Notes: generated by a model not told the origin, from the sequence alone. 64,000 nucleotides of DNA from Lysobacter firmicutimachus (GCF_037027445.1 NZ_JBANDL010000002.1:3286001-3350000), one strand, 5' to 3'; positions 7,958 to 16,884 are shown, numbered from the stretch's first letter. Numbers and translations: made by a program.

Positions 7958-9685
7958 CTAGGCCGGCACCTGCGCCGGCCGGGCCGACGTCGGCGCCGAA
8001 TGCGCCGCGGCGGCCTCGCACGCGGCCGTGTTCTTGCGCACGAAACGCCGCCGCGCCTCGTGATAGCTGCGGTCGGCGCCGAAGAAATTGCGGTACATGT
8101 GCGCCAGTTCCTCGGCGCCGTAACTCTCCAACGGCTTGCGCCGTTCGTCGGCGGCGCGGTGGCGGCGCTTGAGCGCGACCGCCTTGCGCCACGCCGTCGG
8201 ATCGGCCAGGCGTTCGGCGCGTTGTTCGACGTGCGCGGCGAAGTCGGCGACGCCGGTGCCGAACGCGGCATCGATCAGGCCGATGCGTTCGGCCGCGCCG
8301 GTGCCGAGCGGGCGCAGCTCTTCGGTGAGCTCCTGCGCCATCGCCTGGCCGACCCGGCGCGGCAGCAGGTAGGTCCAGTACTCCGAACCGTACAGACCGC
8401 CCATGCCTTTGTAGTGCGGGTTCATCACCGCACCGCGACGCGCCCAGACCTGATCGGCGGCCAGGGCCAGGATCACCCCGCCCGCCCCGGCGTTGCCCTG
8501 CATCGCCGAAATGACCAGGTGCGATTCGGTCAGCACGATCTCGCGCACCAGGGCGTTCATGGCCAGGATGTTGCGCCACGACTCCAGCGCCGGATCGGCC
8601 GCGGCCTCGATCGCGTTGAGGTGGATGCCGTTGGACCAGATGTCCTGGCCGCCCATCAGCACGATCGCCCGGGTCGGACGCCGCCGCGCCTGCAGGAAGG
8701 CGGTACGCAGGCGATCGCATTGCCCGGTCGACATGGCGCCGTTGTAGAAATCGAAATGCAGGTAGCCGACCGCGCCGATTTCGCGATAGCGGATCTGGCG
8801 ATAGGCGCGGTCGCGGCGCGCAGCGACCGAAGTCGCCGGCCGCGGCGGACGCTGGGCGACGCCGGCCAGGCGGCGTTCGCCGAGTACCCGGGTGGCCGGC
8901 AGCTTGATCCCGTCCTTTTCGCGCAAATGGCTCAGCCACAACGCGCCGTCGCCGGTGCCGACGCAGACCGCGCCTTCGCGCCGTCCGAGCAATTCGCCCG
9001 GACGGCCGCGCAGCGAGGGTTCGATATGGGCGCCGAAGGCGTGGCAACGCAGCCCGGCCAGTTCGACCCGCGCGCCCGGCGCGCTGTCGGCGCTGCGGAT
9101 GCGGTCGTGCAGACTCGCGGTATCGCCGTGCCAGTCGATCTCGCGGTCGCTGGCGCGGATGCCCGGGCGCAGCCGGCCGCGCACGTCGGCGCGAGCGTAA
9201 TCCAGCGCCTGCGGCCGATAGTCGCCGCTCTCGAAGCGTTCCACCGCTAGCAGCAACGCGCGCAACGCCGCGTCGGCGACCTCGTGCCGGTACAGCTGGC
9301 TCTTGGGCACCGCGCGCATGGCGAAGCCGGCGCTGGCCCAGATGTCGCCGGCGTCCATTTCCTCGGCCGCCTGCAGCACGGTCACGCCCCAATCCGGCTC
9401 GCGTTCGAGAATGGCCCAGTCCAGCGAGGACGGACCGCGGTCGCCGACGATGCCCGGATGCACGATCAGGCACACGTGCCGGCGCCAGATGTCTTCGGGA
9501 ATCGCCGACTTGAGCATTGGCGCGACGATCAGTTGCGGCCGTTCCCGCGCCACCGCCGCGCGCATCGTCGCCGCGTCGGCGGCGACCTGCACGGCGACCT
9601 GATGGCCGAGATCGCTCAGCTCGGCCCAGGCGCGTTGCGCCAGGCCGTTGTACGCGGTGCACAGGAACAGGATACGCAACGACAT
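7958..9685 (-). CDS. hoxX: HoxX-like formyltransferase/enoyl-CoA hydratase fusion
   Basis: The 575-residue protein has an N-terminal formyl-THF hydrolase/transferase domain (about 1-270) and a C-terminal crotonase domain (about 285-500). The N domain shows HPGIVGDRGPSSLDWAI and EEMDAGDIWA, as in HoxX. The C domain carries GGQDIWSNGIHLNAIE, the oxyanion-hole region QGNAGAGGVILALAAD and NPHYKGMGGLYGSEYWTY, all typical of HoxX. Length matches the family. HoxX of Aquifex aeolicus makes CO from formyl-CoA for the [NiFe]-hydrogenase active site under aerobic conditions. No hydrogenase or hyp gene is present in this window, so its role here is open. It is monocistronic and convergent with emrB. Confidence 0.85.
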   Translation of the reverse strand: MSLRILFLCTAYNGLAQRAWAELSDLGHQVAVQVAADAATMRAAVARERPQLIVAPMLKSAIPEDIWRRHVCLIVHPGIVGDRGPSSLDWAILEREPDWGVTVLQAAEEMDAGDIWASAGFAMRAVPKSQLYRHEVADAALRALLLAVERFESGDYRPQALDYARADVRGRLRPGIRASDREIDWHGDTASLHDRIRSADSAPGARVELAGLRCHAFGAHIEPSLRGRPGELLGRREGAVCVGTGDGALWLSHLREKDGIKLPATRVLGERRLAGVAQRPPRPATSVAARRDRAYRQIRYREIGAVGYLHFDFYNGAMSTGQCDRLRTAFLQARRRPTRAIVLMGGQDIWSNGIHLNAIEAAADPALESWRNILAMNALVREIVLTESHLVISAMQGNAGAGGVILALAADQVWARRGAVMNPHYKGMGGLYGSEYWTYLLPRRVGQAMAQELTEELRPLGTGAAERIGLIDAAFGTGVADFAAHVEQRAERLADPTAWRKAVALKRRHRAADERRKPLESYGAEELAHMYRNFFGADRSYHEARRRFVRKNTAACEAAAAHSAPTSARPAQVPA

Positions 9686-10057
9686 CGCACGCTCCTTGTC
9701 ACGACGAAGGCTCGAATGTCCGCCAACTCTCGTTCACGATCCTGAGCGCCGATCACAAATCGCGCGCCTTGGCGTTTCGAACGCGATGACCGGACCGATC
9801 CGGTCGACGAACGCGATCGCGCTTGCGGCACGGTGCGCAGCCTGACCGTGCGCATCGCCATACTTCGTTTGCCGATCCGCCGCACCTATCGAAACTGACA
9901 GTAGCCAAACGCGGCCGCCCCGGCCGATGCTCGCCGGGCCCACACATCGTCATCCTCGCGGCGCCCGGGACGCAGCGTCGCGATCGTTCGGACCGCGTCC
10001 GGGAACCGGCCGCCACACGGCCCCATCGCCCACGACGGGCAATCAAGGAGAGCATCG
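9686..10057. promoter_or_regulatory. Divergent promoter region between hoxX and Cys-rich peptide gene
   Basis: No gene is visible. A good Shine-Dalgarno site (AAGGAGAG) lies 6 nt before the peptide start, and one (AAGGAG on the minus strand) lies before hoxX. I could not identify clear -10/-35 pairs or an operator. Confidence 0.45.
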
Positions 10058-10270
10058 ATGTTGAAGCGTGCAAGCAAGCTGTTGGGCATCTGCGCATTCT
10101 GTTTCGGCGCGGCGTTTTCGATGAGCGCGTTCGGCGCCGGCGGCTGCCAGTCGTGCTGGGACAACTGCCAGGTGCAGTTCGACCAGTGCATGGATTCGGG
10201 CAGCCCGGCCTACGTCTGCCAGACCAACTGGCGCCACTGCGGCCTGTCCTGCGGCTGCGACATCCCCTGA
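10058..10270 (+). CDS. Small exported cysteine-rich peptide
   Basis: The 70-residue product has a clear Sec signal peptide (basic MLKRASK, hydrophobic core, AFGA cleavage near residue 27). The mature part of about 43 residues carries eight cysteines, beginning CQSCWDNC and ending CGLSCGC. The remaining mature residues are polar with several Trp/Tyr. A strong Shine-Dalgarno sequence (AAGGAGAG) supports expression. Eight cysteines suggest a disulfide-locked or metal-binding periplasmic peptide. I do not recognise the family. It is followed by a perfect 17-bp hairpin and by a membrane-anchored glutaredoxin, which could be a functional hint. Confidence 0.75.
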   Translation: MLKRASKLLGICAFCFGAAFSMSAFGAGGCQSCWDNCQVQFDQCMDSGSPAYVCQTNWRHCGLSCGCDIP

Positions 10271-10655
10271 GCCCGATCCGGCGCGGGAGGCCGCGCGCCT
10301 CTCGCGCCGTCGCGCGGCAGCGTGCTGCGGCGCAACGAAGCCGTATCGCGCCGCGGCGGCCGGCAACCACGCCGGCCGCCGCGGCGCACGCAACAGCCGA
10401 CTGCGTCGCGGATCGCCGCGACCGCCGTCGCGAATCGGTGCGGCGGTGCTATAAACGCAGAGCCCGCCGACGGGCACAGGGAGCAAGCGCGATGTTCGAG
10501 TCAGGCCGGATCGCCGACGCCACGGGTCGTGTGCGCAGTCTCCGATCCATCCTGCCGCACGCCGCCACCGCGACGCCCGCAACGGCGCCGCCCCTCGCCC
10601 CTGACTCCACCACCCGCCGGCGCGCCGACGCGCCGGCTTCTCTTGAGGACAAGGA
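10271..10655. other. Intergenic region with 17-bp perfect hairpin
   Basis: The notable element is a perfect 17-bp stem (10348-10364 with 10371-10387) and 6-nt loop AACCAC. It lacks a T tract but is well placed to end the Cys-rich peptide transcript. A 55-codon frame (10492-10659) overlaps the glutaredoxin start by ATGA and has a modest Shine-Dalgarno sequence. Its composition does not look protein-like and I do not call it. Confidence 0.5.
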
Positions 10656-11078
10656 ATGAGCTTCAAGTCGATACTCGGCACCATCGCCATCGTGGTCGTG
10701 GCGCTCGCGCTCGGCGTGGGCGCCGGCACCCTGGTCAAACGCACCGGCCTGATCGGCGACGGCGGCAACGGCGGCGCGATGGTGGAACAAGGCGATTACT
10801 CGCAGGTCTATGCCAATGCCGGCGGCGAAGTGGTGCTGTACTCGCTGTCGACCTGCCCCTTCTGCCACAAGGCCAAGGAACTGCTGCAAAAGCAGAACGT
10901 GCGCTTCGTCGAGCGCGTGATCGACCAGGACGAAGCCGCACGCAAGGAAGCCGACGGACTGAAGATCAAGAGCGTGCCGGTGATCTACGTCGGCAACCAG
11001 AGCCTGCACGGCTACGACGAGGCCAAGCTGGTCGAAATCCTGGCCGCGCACGCCAAGAGCGCCAAGCCGGCCGCCTGA
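10656..11078 (+). CDS. Membrane-anchored glutaredoxin-family protein
   Basis: The 140-residue protein has an N-terminal hydrophobic anchor (about residues 5-25) followed by a glutaredoxin fold. The dithiol active site TCPFCHKAKELL is at about 65-76 and the cis-proline loop SVPVIYVGN at about 108-116. Such anchored glutaredoxins probably reduce disulfides or glutathione adducts at the periplasmic face or membrane surface. The partner is unknown. The Shine-Dalgarno sequence AGGA precedes ATG. The last 13 coding nucleotides including the stop codon are duplicated in tandem just after the gene. Confidence 0.88.
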   Translation: MSFKSILGTIAIVVVALALGVGAGTLVKRTGLIGDGGNGGAMVEQGDYSQVYANAGGEVVLYSLSTCPFCHKAKELLQKQNVRFVERVIDQDEAARKEADGLKIKSVPVIYVGNQSLHGYDEAKLVEILAAHAKSAKPAA

Positions 11079-11212
11079 GCCGGCCGCCTGAGCCGGCGCG
11101 CGCCTCGCGCCCCTGCGGGCCGCCGCGGACCGCGGGGCCCGCTGCGCGGCGAGGCCGCGGCTGCGTCGCCGCACGGGCCCTGCCTGGCCGCACCGCTATG
11201 TCGCCGGCGGCC

Positions 11213-11821
11213 TCAGGCCAGCCAGCGCAAGCCGAGTGCGAAACCCGCCCCCAGCGCGGCGCCGCCGATCACTTCGGCCAGGCGATGCCGGCGCATGCGC
11301 AACCGCGCCCAGCCCAGCAAGGGCAACGACGCCAGCCCGATCGCCGCCGCCGTCGGCGCCAGCGGCCACAATGCGACCGCCGCGAAACTCAGGCTGGCCA
11401 TGTGCAGCGACAGCTTGATCCAGCGATTGAGCAGCGCGGCCGCGACCAGCATCGCCGCGACGGCGACGATGCCGTGGCCCAGCACTGCGGCGCGGCCGCG
11501 CATCCACCACCAGACCAGCGCCAGCACCCACAGCAAGAGCAGATAAAGCACCGGCCGCTCGCTCGGATGCGAGGCATCGACCGTGCTCCAGCGGCCGCTG
11601 CGGTGACGCTGCCAGACGAACAGCCACACCACCGCCACCGCCGCGCCGACCGCGGCCATCGCCGCGGCGAACGCCTGCGGCACCAGCGCGCGCACGCCCA
11701 ACACGGTCAGGGCCAGGAACACCGCGAAGGGGTGCAATGCGATCGACACCGCGCGCGCCAGCGCGAACGCCGCGCCGGCGTCGGCGCGGCCGCCGTCGCG
11801 CGGGCCGGGCACCGGGTTCAC
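11213..11821 (-). CDS. PAP2-superfamily-like membrane phosphatase
   Basis: This 202-residue integral membrane protein is chosen with a GTG start that overlaps the radA stop by GTGA (translational coupling). It has about six hydrophobic segments. The PAP2 landmarks are recognisable though variant: SERP near residue 76 as end of motif 1, SLHMA near 125 for motif 2, and ARLRMRRHRLAEVIGG near 175 for motif 3 (Arg and His conserved, Glu in the usual Asp place). It could be a lipid pyrophosphate phosphatase, but the motif deviations leave activity uncertain. Confidence 0.7.
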   Translation of the reverse strand: MNPVPGPRDGGRADAGAAFALARAVSIALHPFAVFLALTVLGVRALVPQAFAAAMAAVGAAVAVVWLFVWQRHRSGRWSTVDASHPSERPVLYLLLLWVLALVWWWMRGRAAVLGHGIVAVAAMLVAAALLNRWIKLSLHMASLSFAAVALWPLAPTAAAIGLASLPLLGWARLRMRRHRLAEVIGGAALGAGFALGLRWLA

Positions 11822-13233
11822 GCCGCGTCCAAGGCCTCGGACAGCCGTTCGACCGCGATCACTTCCATCTCGCCGATGCGGCCGCCGCGCGGCGTGTTGC
11901 CCTTGGGCACGATGGCGCGCTTGAAGCCGTGGGTCGCCGCTTCCTTGAGCCGGTCCTCGCCGTTGGGCACCGGCCGGATCTCGCCGGACAGGCCGACCTC
12001 GCCGAAGGCCACGGTCTGCTCGGCCAGCGGCTGGTCGCGCAACGAGGACAGCACCGCCAGCAGCACCGGCAGGTCGGCGGCGGTTTCCTGCACACGGATG
12101 CCGCCGACCACGTTGACGAACACGTCCTGATCGCCGACCGCGATGCCGCCGTGGCGGTGCAGCACCGCCAGCAGCATCGCCAGCCGGTTCTGCTCCATGC
12201 CGACCGCGACCCGGCGCGGGTTCGACAGCGGCGATGAGTCGACCAGCGCCTGCACCTCGACCAGCAACGGCCGGGTGCCTTCGCGGGTCACCATCACGCA
12301 GCTGCCCGGCTGCGGCCCGCGGCTGCCGGAAAGGAAGATCGCGGACGGATTGGGCACCTCGCGCAGGCCTTTGTCGCTCATCGCGAACACGCCGAGCTCG
12401 TTGACCGCGCCGAAGCGGTTCTTGAACGCGCGCAGCACGCGGAAACGGCTGCCGCTCTCGCCTTCGAAGTACAACACCGCGTCGACCATGTGCTCGAGCA
12501 CGCGCGGACCGGCGATGCCGCCTTCCTTGGTCACGTGGCCGACCAGGAACACCGAGGTGCCGGTCTCCTTGGCGTAGCGCACCAGCCGCGCCGCGCTCTC
12601 GCGCACCTGGCTCACCGAGCCCGGCGCCGCGCCCAGCTGCTCGGTCCACAGGGTCTGCACCGAGTCGGCGACGATCAGCGCCGGCCTCATCGAGGCGGCG
12701 TGCTCGAGAATGCGCTCGACGCAGGTTTCGGCCAGCGCATGCACACCGTCCAGCGGCAGGCCCAGGCGCGCGCCGCGCCCGGCCACCTGCGACAGCGATT
12801 CTTCGCCGGTCACGTACAGCCCGGGCATGCTCTGCGCCATGCGCACGATCGCCTGCAGCAGCAGGGTCGACTTGCCGATGCCCGGGTCGCCGCCGACCAG
12901 CACCACCGCCCCGGGCACCAGGCCGCCGCCGAGCACCCGGTCGAACTCGCCGATGCCGGTGCCGACCCGCGCCTCTTCGCTGTGGCGCACGTCCTTCAGC
13001 GCGGTCACCGCCGGCGCGTCGGCGCGGCCGGCCCAGCCGGCGCGGCGCGAGGCGGCAACGCTGGCCCCGGCGCCGGCCTTGGCCGCGGGCTCGACCACGA
13101 ATTCGCTGAGCGTGTTCCAGGCCCCGCATTCGCCGCACTGGCCCTGCCACTTGCTGTAGTCGGCGCCGCACTCGGCGCAAACGTAGGCGGTGCGGGCCTT
13201 GGCGGCGGCGGATTTGAGCGGGGTCTTGGACAT
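11818..13233 (-). CDS. radA: DNA repair protein RadA
   Basis: RadA is the RecA-like branch-migration helicase of recombinational repair. The 471-residue product has all family parts. A four-cysteine zinc finger (CAECGAD and CGECGAW) lies at about 20-45, Walker A GGDPGIGKSTLL at about 110-121, and the RadA-specific KNRFG motif near 265. The C-terminal Lon-like domain contains NVVGGIRVQE. Six extra in-frame upstream residues exist, but MSKTPLK is the usual start style. The gene is co-transcribed with the PAP2-like gene. Confidence 0.97.
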   Translation of the reverse strand: MSKTPLKSAAAKARTAYVCAECGADYSKWQGQCGECGAWNTLSEFVVEPAAKAGAGASVAASRRAGWAGRADAPAVTALKDVRHSEEARVGTGIGEFDRVLGGGLVPGAVVLVGGDPGIGKSTLLLQAIVRMAQSMPGLYVTGEESLSQVAGRGARLGLPLDGVHALAETCVERILEHAASMRPALIVADSVQTLWTEQLGAAPGSVSQVRESAARLVRYAKETGTSVFLVGHVTKEGGIAGPRVLEHMVDAVLYFEGESGSRFRVLRAFKNRFGAVNELGVFAMSDKGLREVPNPSAIFLSGSRGPQPGSCVMVTREGTRPLLVEVQALVDSSPLSNPRRVAVGMEQNRLAMLLAVLHRHGGIAVGDQDVFVNVVGGIRVQETAADLPVLLAVLSSLRDQPLAEQTVAFGEVGLSGEIRPVPNGEDRLKEAATHGFKRAIVPKGNTPRGGRIGEMEVIAVERLSEALDAA

Positions 13234-13385
13234 GGCGGACGGCAACGGCACGGGCGAAGCCGCACTTTAGCCGCTGCCGGTCGCAGCGCGCGAGACCGGC
13301 AGGCGCGGTCGCGGCAAAGCCTTACCCGGCGTCGGGCCGGATCGCCGCGGCGAGCGCCGGTCCGCGAAACGGACCGGCCTGCGGC

Positions 13386-13682
13386 TCAGGCCGCCATCGG
13401 CTGGTTCGGCCGGTGCTGTTCGGGATAGATCGCCTGCAGGTGCTGCTGCGGCATCGCCAGCAGACCGCTGACATCGTTGGAGGCGACGATGCTGTAGCCG
13501 CGCGCGTCGATGTCGTTGGCGATCGCATGCCAGTCCAGCTTGGGCATGGCCATGCGGGTGTCGATGGTCCAGCCGAAACGCAGCGCACCGAGCGCCTTCA
13601 TTTCGTCCAGGGGCAGCCAGCTGTCGGACGGCGCGACCACATAGCCCTCGTCGTCGCCCACTACGAATACGTCTACGCGCAT
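13386..13682 (-). CDS. Hypothetical protein (98 aa)
   Basis: This is a soluble-looking protein of about 98 residues starting MRVDVFVVGDDEGYVV, with no signal peptide, membrane segment or recognised domain. An alternative in-frame start 14 codons upstream (MRRLATHTAK, at 13724) is possible. The Asp/Trp-rich composition and balanced codon use suggest a real gene. It stands alone between radA and another hypothetical gene. I do not recognise its function. Confidence 0.6.
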   Translation of the reverse strand: MRVDVFVVGDDEGYVVAPSDSWLPLDEMKALGALRFGWTIDTRMAMPKLDWHAIANDIDARGYSIVASNDVSGLLAMPQQHLQAIYPEQHRPNQPMAA

Positions 13683-14039
13683 TTTTGTCGGTGCCTTTGC
13701 TGTATGCGTTGCAAGCCGGCGCATGGTGTCGATCCACCCGATAAAAAGGAGTGAAGAAGGAATGGCCAATTGGTGAATCCAGGCAGCCGCCTGAATGATG
13801 GATGCCGATTCAATGCAGACATGTGACAAGGCCGGCGGAAGCGTAGTGTGACCGTCGCGGCTCTCACCGGCCGCGACGGCGCGCGCCGCGCAGATGCGGA
13901 TTCATCGTTCGCAACCGCCGATGAACCGGCGGCGGACGCAGCGCGCGCTGCCGCATGCCTGCCGGCCTGCGGCGGGACCGTCGCCGCGGCCGGTGCGCAC
14001 GCCGCCGCAGCGCATCGCGGCGGCGTGCGCCCGCTCCCC
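13683..14039. other. Intergenic region, no gene recognised
   Basis: The part nearest the 98-aa gene is relatively AT-rich and may hold its promoter. The remainder is GC-rich with several CGCGCC/GCGGCG words. No RNA gene or repeat family member was identified. Confidence 0.4.
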
Positions 14040-14702
14040 TCACTCGATGCAGCTCTCGATCCGGGCGCGGCCGACGTCGAGAAATTCCGCCAGCGCATCC
14101 AGGTGTTCCGGGTGGTCGCGCAGCCGGGCTTCCTTCGGCGCGATCACCACCAGCTCGAAGCGGCTGAGGTAGGTCGGGTTCTGCACCAGTTTGTAGCCCC
14201 AGGTCAGGCCCGAGCCGGCGACTTTGCCGGTGCCGGTATCGAGCGCGTACTCGGCGAAGCGAGTGGCGGTGGGGCTGTCGAGTACTCCTTCCGACAGCCC
14301 GTCGGCCGCCTCGCGCGGCGTGTCGATCAACCAGCATTCGGTCGCCGCCAGGCGCCGTACCGGCTGCCCGGCGTAGTGCGGCGAATGTGCGCCGATGAAC
14401 ATGTTGGCCTCGCCGTACAGGCAACGCCCCAACAACGAGGCGCCGGGCTCCGGCTCGCGCTTGTGCACGCTCCAGCGCCCGGCCTGGGCGTGCGCGAACA
14501 ACGCCACAGGCGACTGGATCAACTGGATCAGGCCGACCGCACTGGAATGCAGCGCCGCGCGCGTGTACGACACCCGGCCGTCGATTCCGTACTCGACCGC
14601 GGCGCCGGTCGCGAACACGTTCTCAGGCGCAGCGACATAGGGACGCAAGCGCAACCCGAACTTGCCGACTTGGTAAACCTGCTCGGAACCGTAGTGGCTC
14701 AT
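14040..14702 (-). CDS. Hypothetical protein with WSVHKRE / LIDTP / LTWGYKL segments
   Basis: The 220-residue soluble protein starts MSHYGSEQVYQ. An upstream in-frame extension of 50 residues looks non-coding. Readable blocks are GLIQLIQSP, CWLIDTPRE, DTGTGKVAGSGLTWGYKLVQ and a C-terminal helix. The pattern of a tryptophan-containing strand, an LIDTP turn and a GxLTWGYK strand suggests a compact beta-rich fold. It distantly recalls small uncharacterised proteins associated with contractile-injection or toxin loci, but that is only an impression. There is no signal peptide and no partner gene. Confidence 0.65.
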   Translation of the reverse strand: MSHYGSEQVYQVGKFGLRLRPYVAAPENVFATGAAVEYGIDGRVSYTRAALHSSAVGLIQLIQSPVALFAHAQAGRWSVHKREPEPGASLLGRCLYGEANMFIGAHSPHYAGQPVRRLAATECWLIDTPREAADGLSEGVLDSPTATRFAEYALDTGTGKVAGSGLTWGYKLVQNPTYLSRFELVVIAPKEARLRDHPEHLDALAEFLDVGRARIESCIE

Positions 14703-15052
14703 GGGCGCGCCCGCCGTGGAAGTCGAAGACTCGGCCCGGCCGTCCAGGAATCGGGCACCTGGACGAGTCCGACCGCACTCCGCCTTAGCTAACGCCTGAG
14801 GCACACGGACGTGAATCGTGCGGACGGCGAGGGCCGCTGCGAACGGCGGCAAAGCTTGGCCGCATTGCCGCGACGTTCAGCCGAGCATTCGCGGGCGTGC
14901 CACGGTGCGGTTGACGATCAGCGGCGTACCGCGGAGACGGTGCAGCGCCGATCGACCGGCACCCGATGTCCGAATCGGCGGTCGATGCCGGCTCTGCGCC
15001 CGTCGGTCGTCCGCTGGACGCGCGCCCGGGGGCCGGAACGCTCGCTATCGTT
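14703..15052. other. Intergenic region between two minus-strand hypothetical genes
   Basis: No coding region is convincing. Predicted frames here are shadows with Arg-rich composition. Promoter elements for the 220-aa gene should lie in this stretch, but I could not assign them. Confidence 0.4.
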
Positions 15053-16513
15053 CTACCGGCGATCCGCCGCAGCCGGTTCGCCGCTGCGGTATTCGAAGCG
15101 CACCTCGCGCATACCGTCCTTCACCTGCGGCAGCGAAGGCTCCGCGCCGGTGCAGCCACGGTAGAGGCGACCTTGCAAGGCCATGGCCAGCGTCTGCAGC
15201 TTGACTGCATCGACCTGCGACCCATCGCGCACCACGACGCGATCGGGCAGTACCCAGGCCACCGCGTTGCCCTCCACGGAAGACGTCGCCAGCGCTTTCC
15301 GCGGCGCTCGCGCGCTCTGGGCCAGGGTTTCGACCGGCGGCGGCGACCAGCAGCTGCCGCTGCTGCCGATGTCCAGCCGCGCCAGCATGTCGCGCGCGAG
15401 CTGCTCCAGCGCCTGGCGCACCTGGGCTCGTCCGTATTTGGCGGTCTCGGCGCTGTAGCGAAACTTGATGGCATACATCCGATCCACGGCGAACACCATC
15501 GCCGAACTGAGCGCCTTGCCGTCGCGGACATAGGCGAAATCCAGCGCATAGGCGGCGATGCCCTCGTCCGCGGCGCTGAGGCCGGGCCCGAGCCCGCCGC
15601 CGTCGTCGTGCTCGATCGGCACGGAGAATCTGCTCAATGCCGTCATATCCTGCGGACCGGCCATCGACTTGCCCCAGGTATCGAGCAACGCCTGGCGTTC
15701 GGCCTCGGCCATCTTCGCCGTATCGGCAGCGGACGACACGCCGACGGGATAGAAATACACGTCGATCCAGCCGCTGTCGTCGCCAACGCGCTCGAACCGC
15801 ACCGAAGCGCCGGCCTCCTGCCGGTCGTAACGCTTTTCCGCCCGCATCTCCCACTCGCCGGAACGAAGCGGATACACCACATGCGAGTGGCGAAGGAAAC
15901 CGCCCAGAAAGGCCGGGCTGGACGGCTCCGGCACGGCCGCCGATCCGCTCGGCGCGGCGGCGGCCGCCTCCGCGCTGCCGCAGTTCTGCTCCACCTTCGG
16001 CGCCAGATAGGCCCGCAGCGTGCCCGCCTCGCGCTGGGCGATCAACGCATCCAAACGCGGCACCTTCGCCCTTGCATCCCGGGCGACGAATGCGGCGTAG
16101 GCGCGCAACGCGCTTTCGACCCCCGCCACTTGCTTGGCGAGCTCGCCGGCGTCGGCGCCGGCTTCGATCTGGAATGCGGCATTGCCGTAAATCATCTGCA
16201 CCAACAGCTCGCTCTCGTGCGGCACGCCATCGCCGCCCGCGGCGGCGAAATCGAGCAGATCGCAAACCGCGATGGAGTAGTCGCGCGTCTGGATCGCCCA
16301 TCGGGTCAGCCATCGGCGAAGTTCGGACGCGTCGGCGCGGTCGGGTGCCGCCTCCAGCTCGCGGGTGTATCGCACGACCCGCGCCTCGTCCGATTCCGAC
16401 GACACTGCCGCTGCGGCGCCCGGCATCTGCGCGCCGGCGCCCGCCGAGGCGAGCAGCAAGGAAAATGCCAGCCCTGCGTGCAGCGCAAAGCCGCCCAATC
16501 GGTGCGATGTCAT
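15053..16513 (-). CDS. Exported protein of unknown function (486 aa)
   Basis: A Sec signal peptide (MTSHRLGGFALHAGLAFSLL... cleaved near AGAQ at about 30) directs the protein to the periplasm or beyond. The mature part is helical at first (about 50-190, with few cysteines). It then has beta-rich stretches containing VVYPLRSGEWEMRAEKRYD, VYFYPVG and VVRDGSQVDAVKLQTLA. I recognise no catalytic motif. The upstream in-frame extension of 66 residues overlaps the tRNA terminator region and is not coding. It stands alone downstream of tRNA-Thr on the same strand. Confidence 0.75.
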   Translation of the reverse strand: MTSHRLGGFALHAGLAFSLLLASAGAGAQMPGAAAAVSSESDEARVVRYTRELEAAPDRADASELRRWLTRWAIQTRDYSIAVCDLLDFAAAGGDGVPHESELLVQMIYGNAAFQIEAGADAGELAKQVAGVESALRAYAAFVARDARAKVPRLDALIAQREAGTLRAYLAPKVEQNCGSAEAAAAAPSGSAAVPEPSSPAFLGGFLRHSHVVYPLRSGEWEMRAEKRYDRQEAGASVRFERVGDDSGWIDVYFYPVGVSSAADTAKMAEAERQALLDTWGKSMAGPQDMTALSRFSVPIEHDDGGGLGPGLSAADEGIAAYALDFAYVRDGKALSSAMVFAVDRMYAIKFRYSAETAKYGRAQVRQALEQLARDMLARLDIGSSGSCWSPPPVETLAQSARAPRKALATSSVEGNAVAWVLPDRVVVRDGSQVDAVKLQTLAMALQGRLYRGCTGAEPSLPQVKDGMREVRFEYRSGEPAAADRR

Positions 16514-16624
16514 TTTGTTCGTCCTTGCCGGCGCGGGCCGCTGTCCCGTGCGGGAGATTATCGATGGATGCTCGGTCGCGAGCCTGACCCGCGGCATCGG
16601 CGCTCGTATTCCGTACGCGCCAAA

Positions 16625-16664
16625 CAAAAAGGGCCTGCAGTCCGGACGGACAACGCAAGCCCTT
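16625..16664 (-). terminator. Intrinsic terminator downstream of tRNA-Thr
   Basis: On the minus strand AAGGGCTTGC pairs with GCAGGCCCTT (one G-U pair) around a 20-nt loop and is followed by TTTTTG. It begins 9 nt after the tRNA CCA end. Confidence 0.75.
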
Positions 16665-16672
16665 GATTTTAT

Positions 16673-16748
16673 TGGTGCCGGAAACAGGAGTCGAACCTGC
16701 GACCTACGCATTACGAATGCGCCGCTCTACCAACTGAGCTATTCCGGC
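16673..16748 (-). tRNA. tRNA-Thr (anticodon CGU)
   Basis: Read on the minus strand, a 76-nt cloverleaf starts GCCGGAATAGCTC and ends with the matching TTCCGGC acceptor arm, discriminator A and an encoded CCA. The anticodon loop is TTCGTAA, giving anticodon CGT, which reads ACG threonine codons. The T-loop GGTTCGACTCC is canonical. A terminator follows. No integrase or attachment-site duplication is seen beside it. Confidence 0.97.
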
Positions 16749-16884
16749 GAAGGACGGCAATTCTAGGCGGCCGGGGCTTGAGCGGTCAATTCTGGCGGCA
16801 ACAGGTTCGCGTCGCCTCGCCCGCGATCGGACTCGGCGATAAGCGAAGCTGGCCAGCCTCCGCCCGCTCCTCAGGCCACGACGG

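Noticed and set aside
6222..9662. Very long minus-strand frame across emrB and hoxX
   Set aside because: It is out of frame with two well-identified genes and has Arg/Gln/His-rich shadow composition.
10492..10659. 55-codon frame overlapping the glutaredoxin start by ATGA
   Set aside because: A modest ribosome site exists, but the sequence is Ala/Arg/Pro-rich without protein-like pattern, and no homologue is recognisable.
16673..16748. tRNA-Thr as an integration site of a genomic island
   Set aside because: No integrase, no direct repeat of the tRNA 3' end and no composition change were seen on either side.
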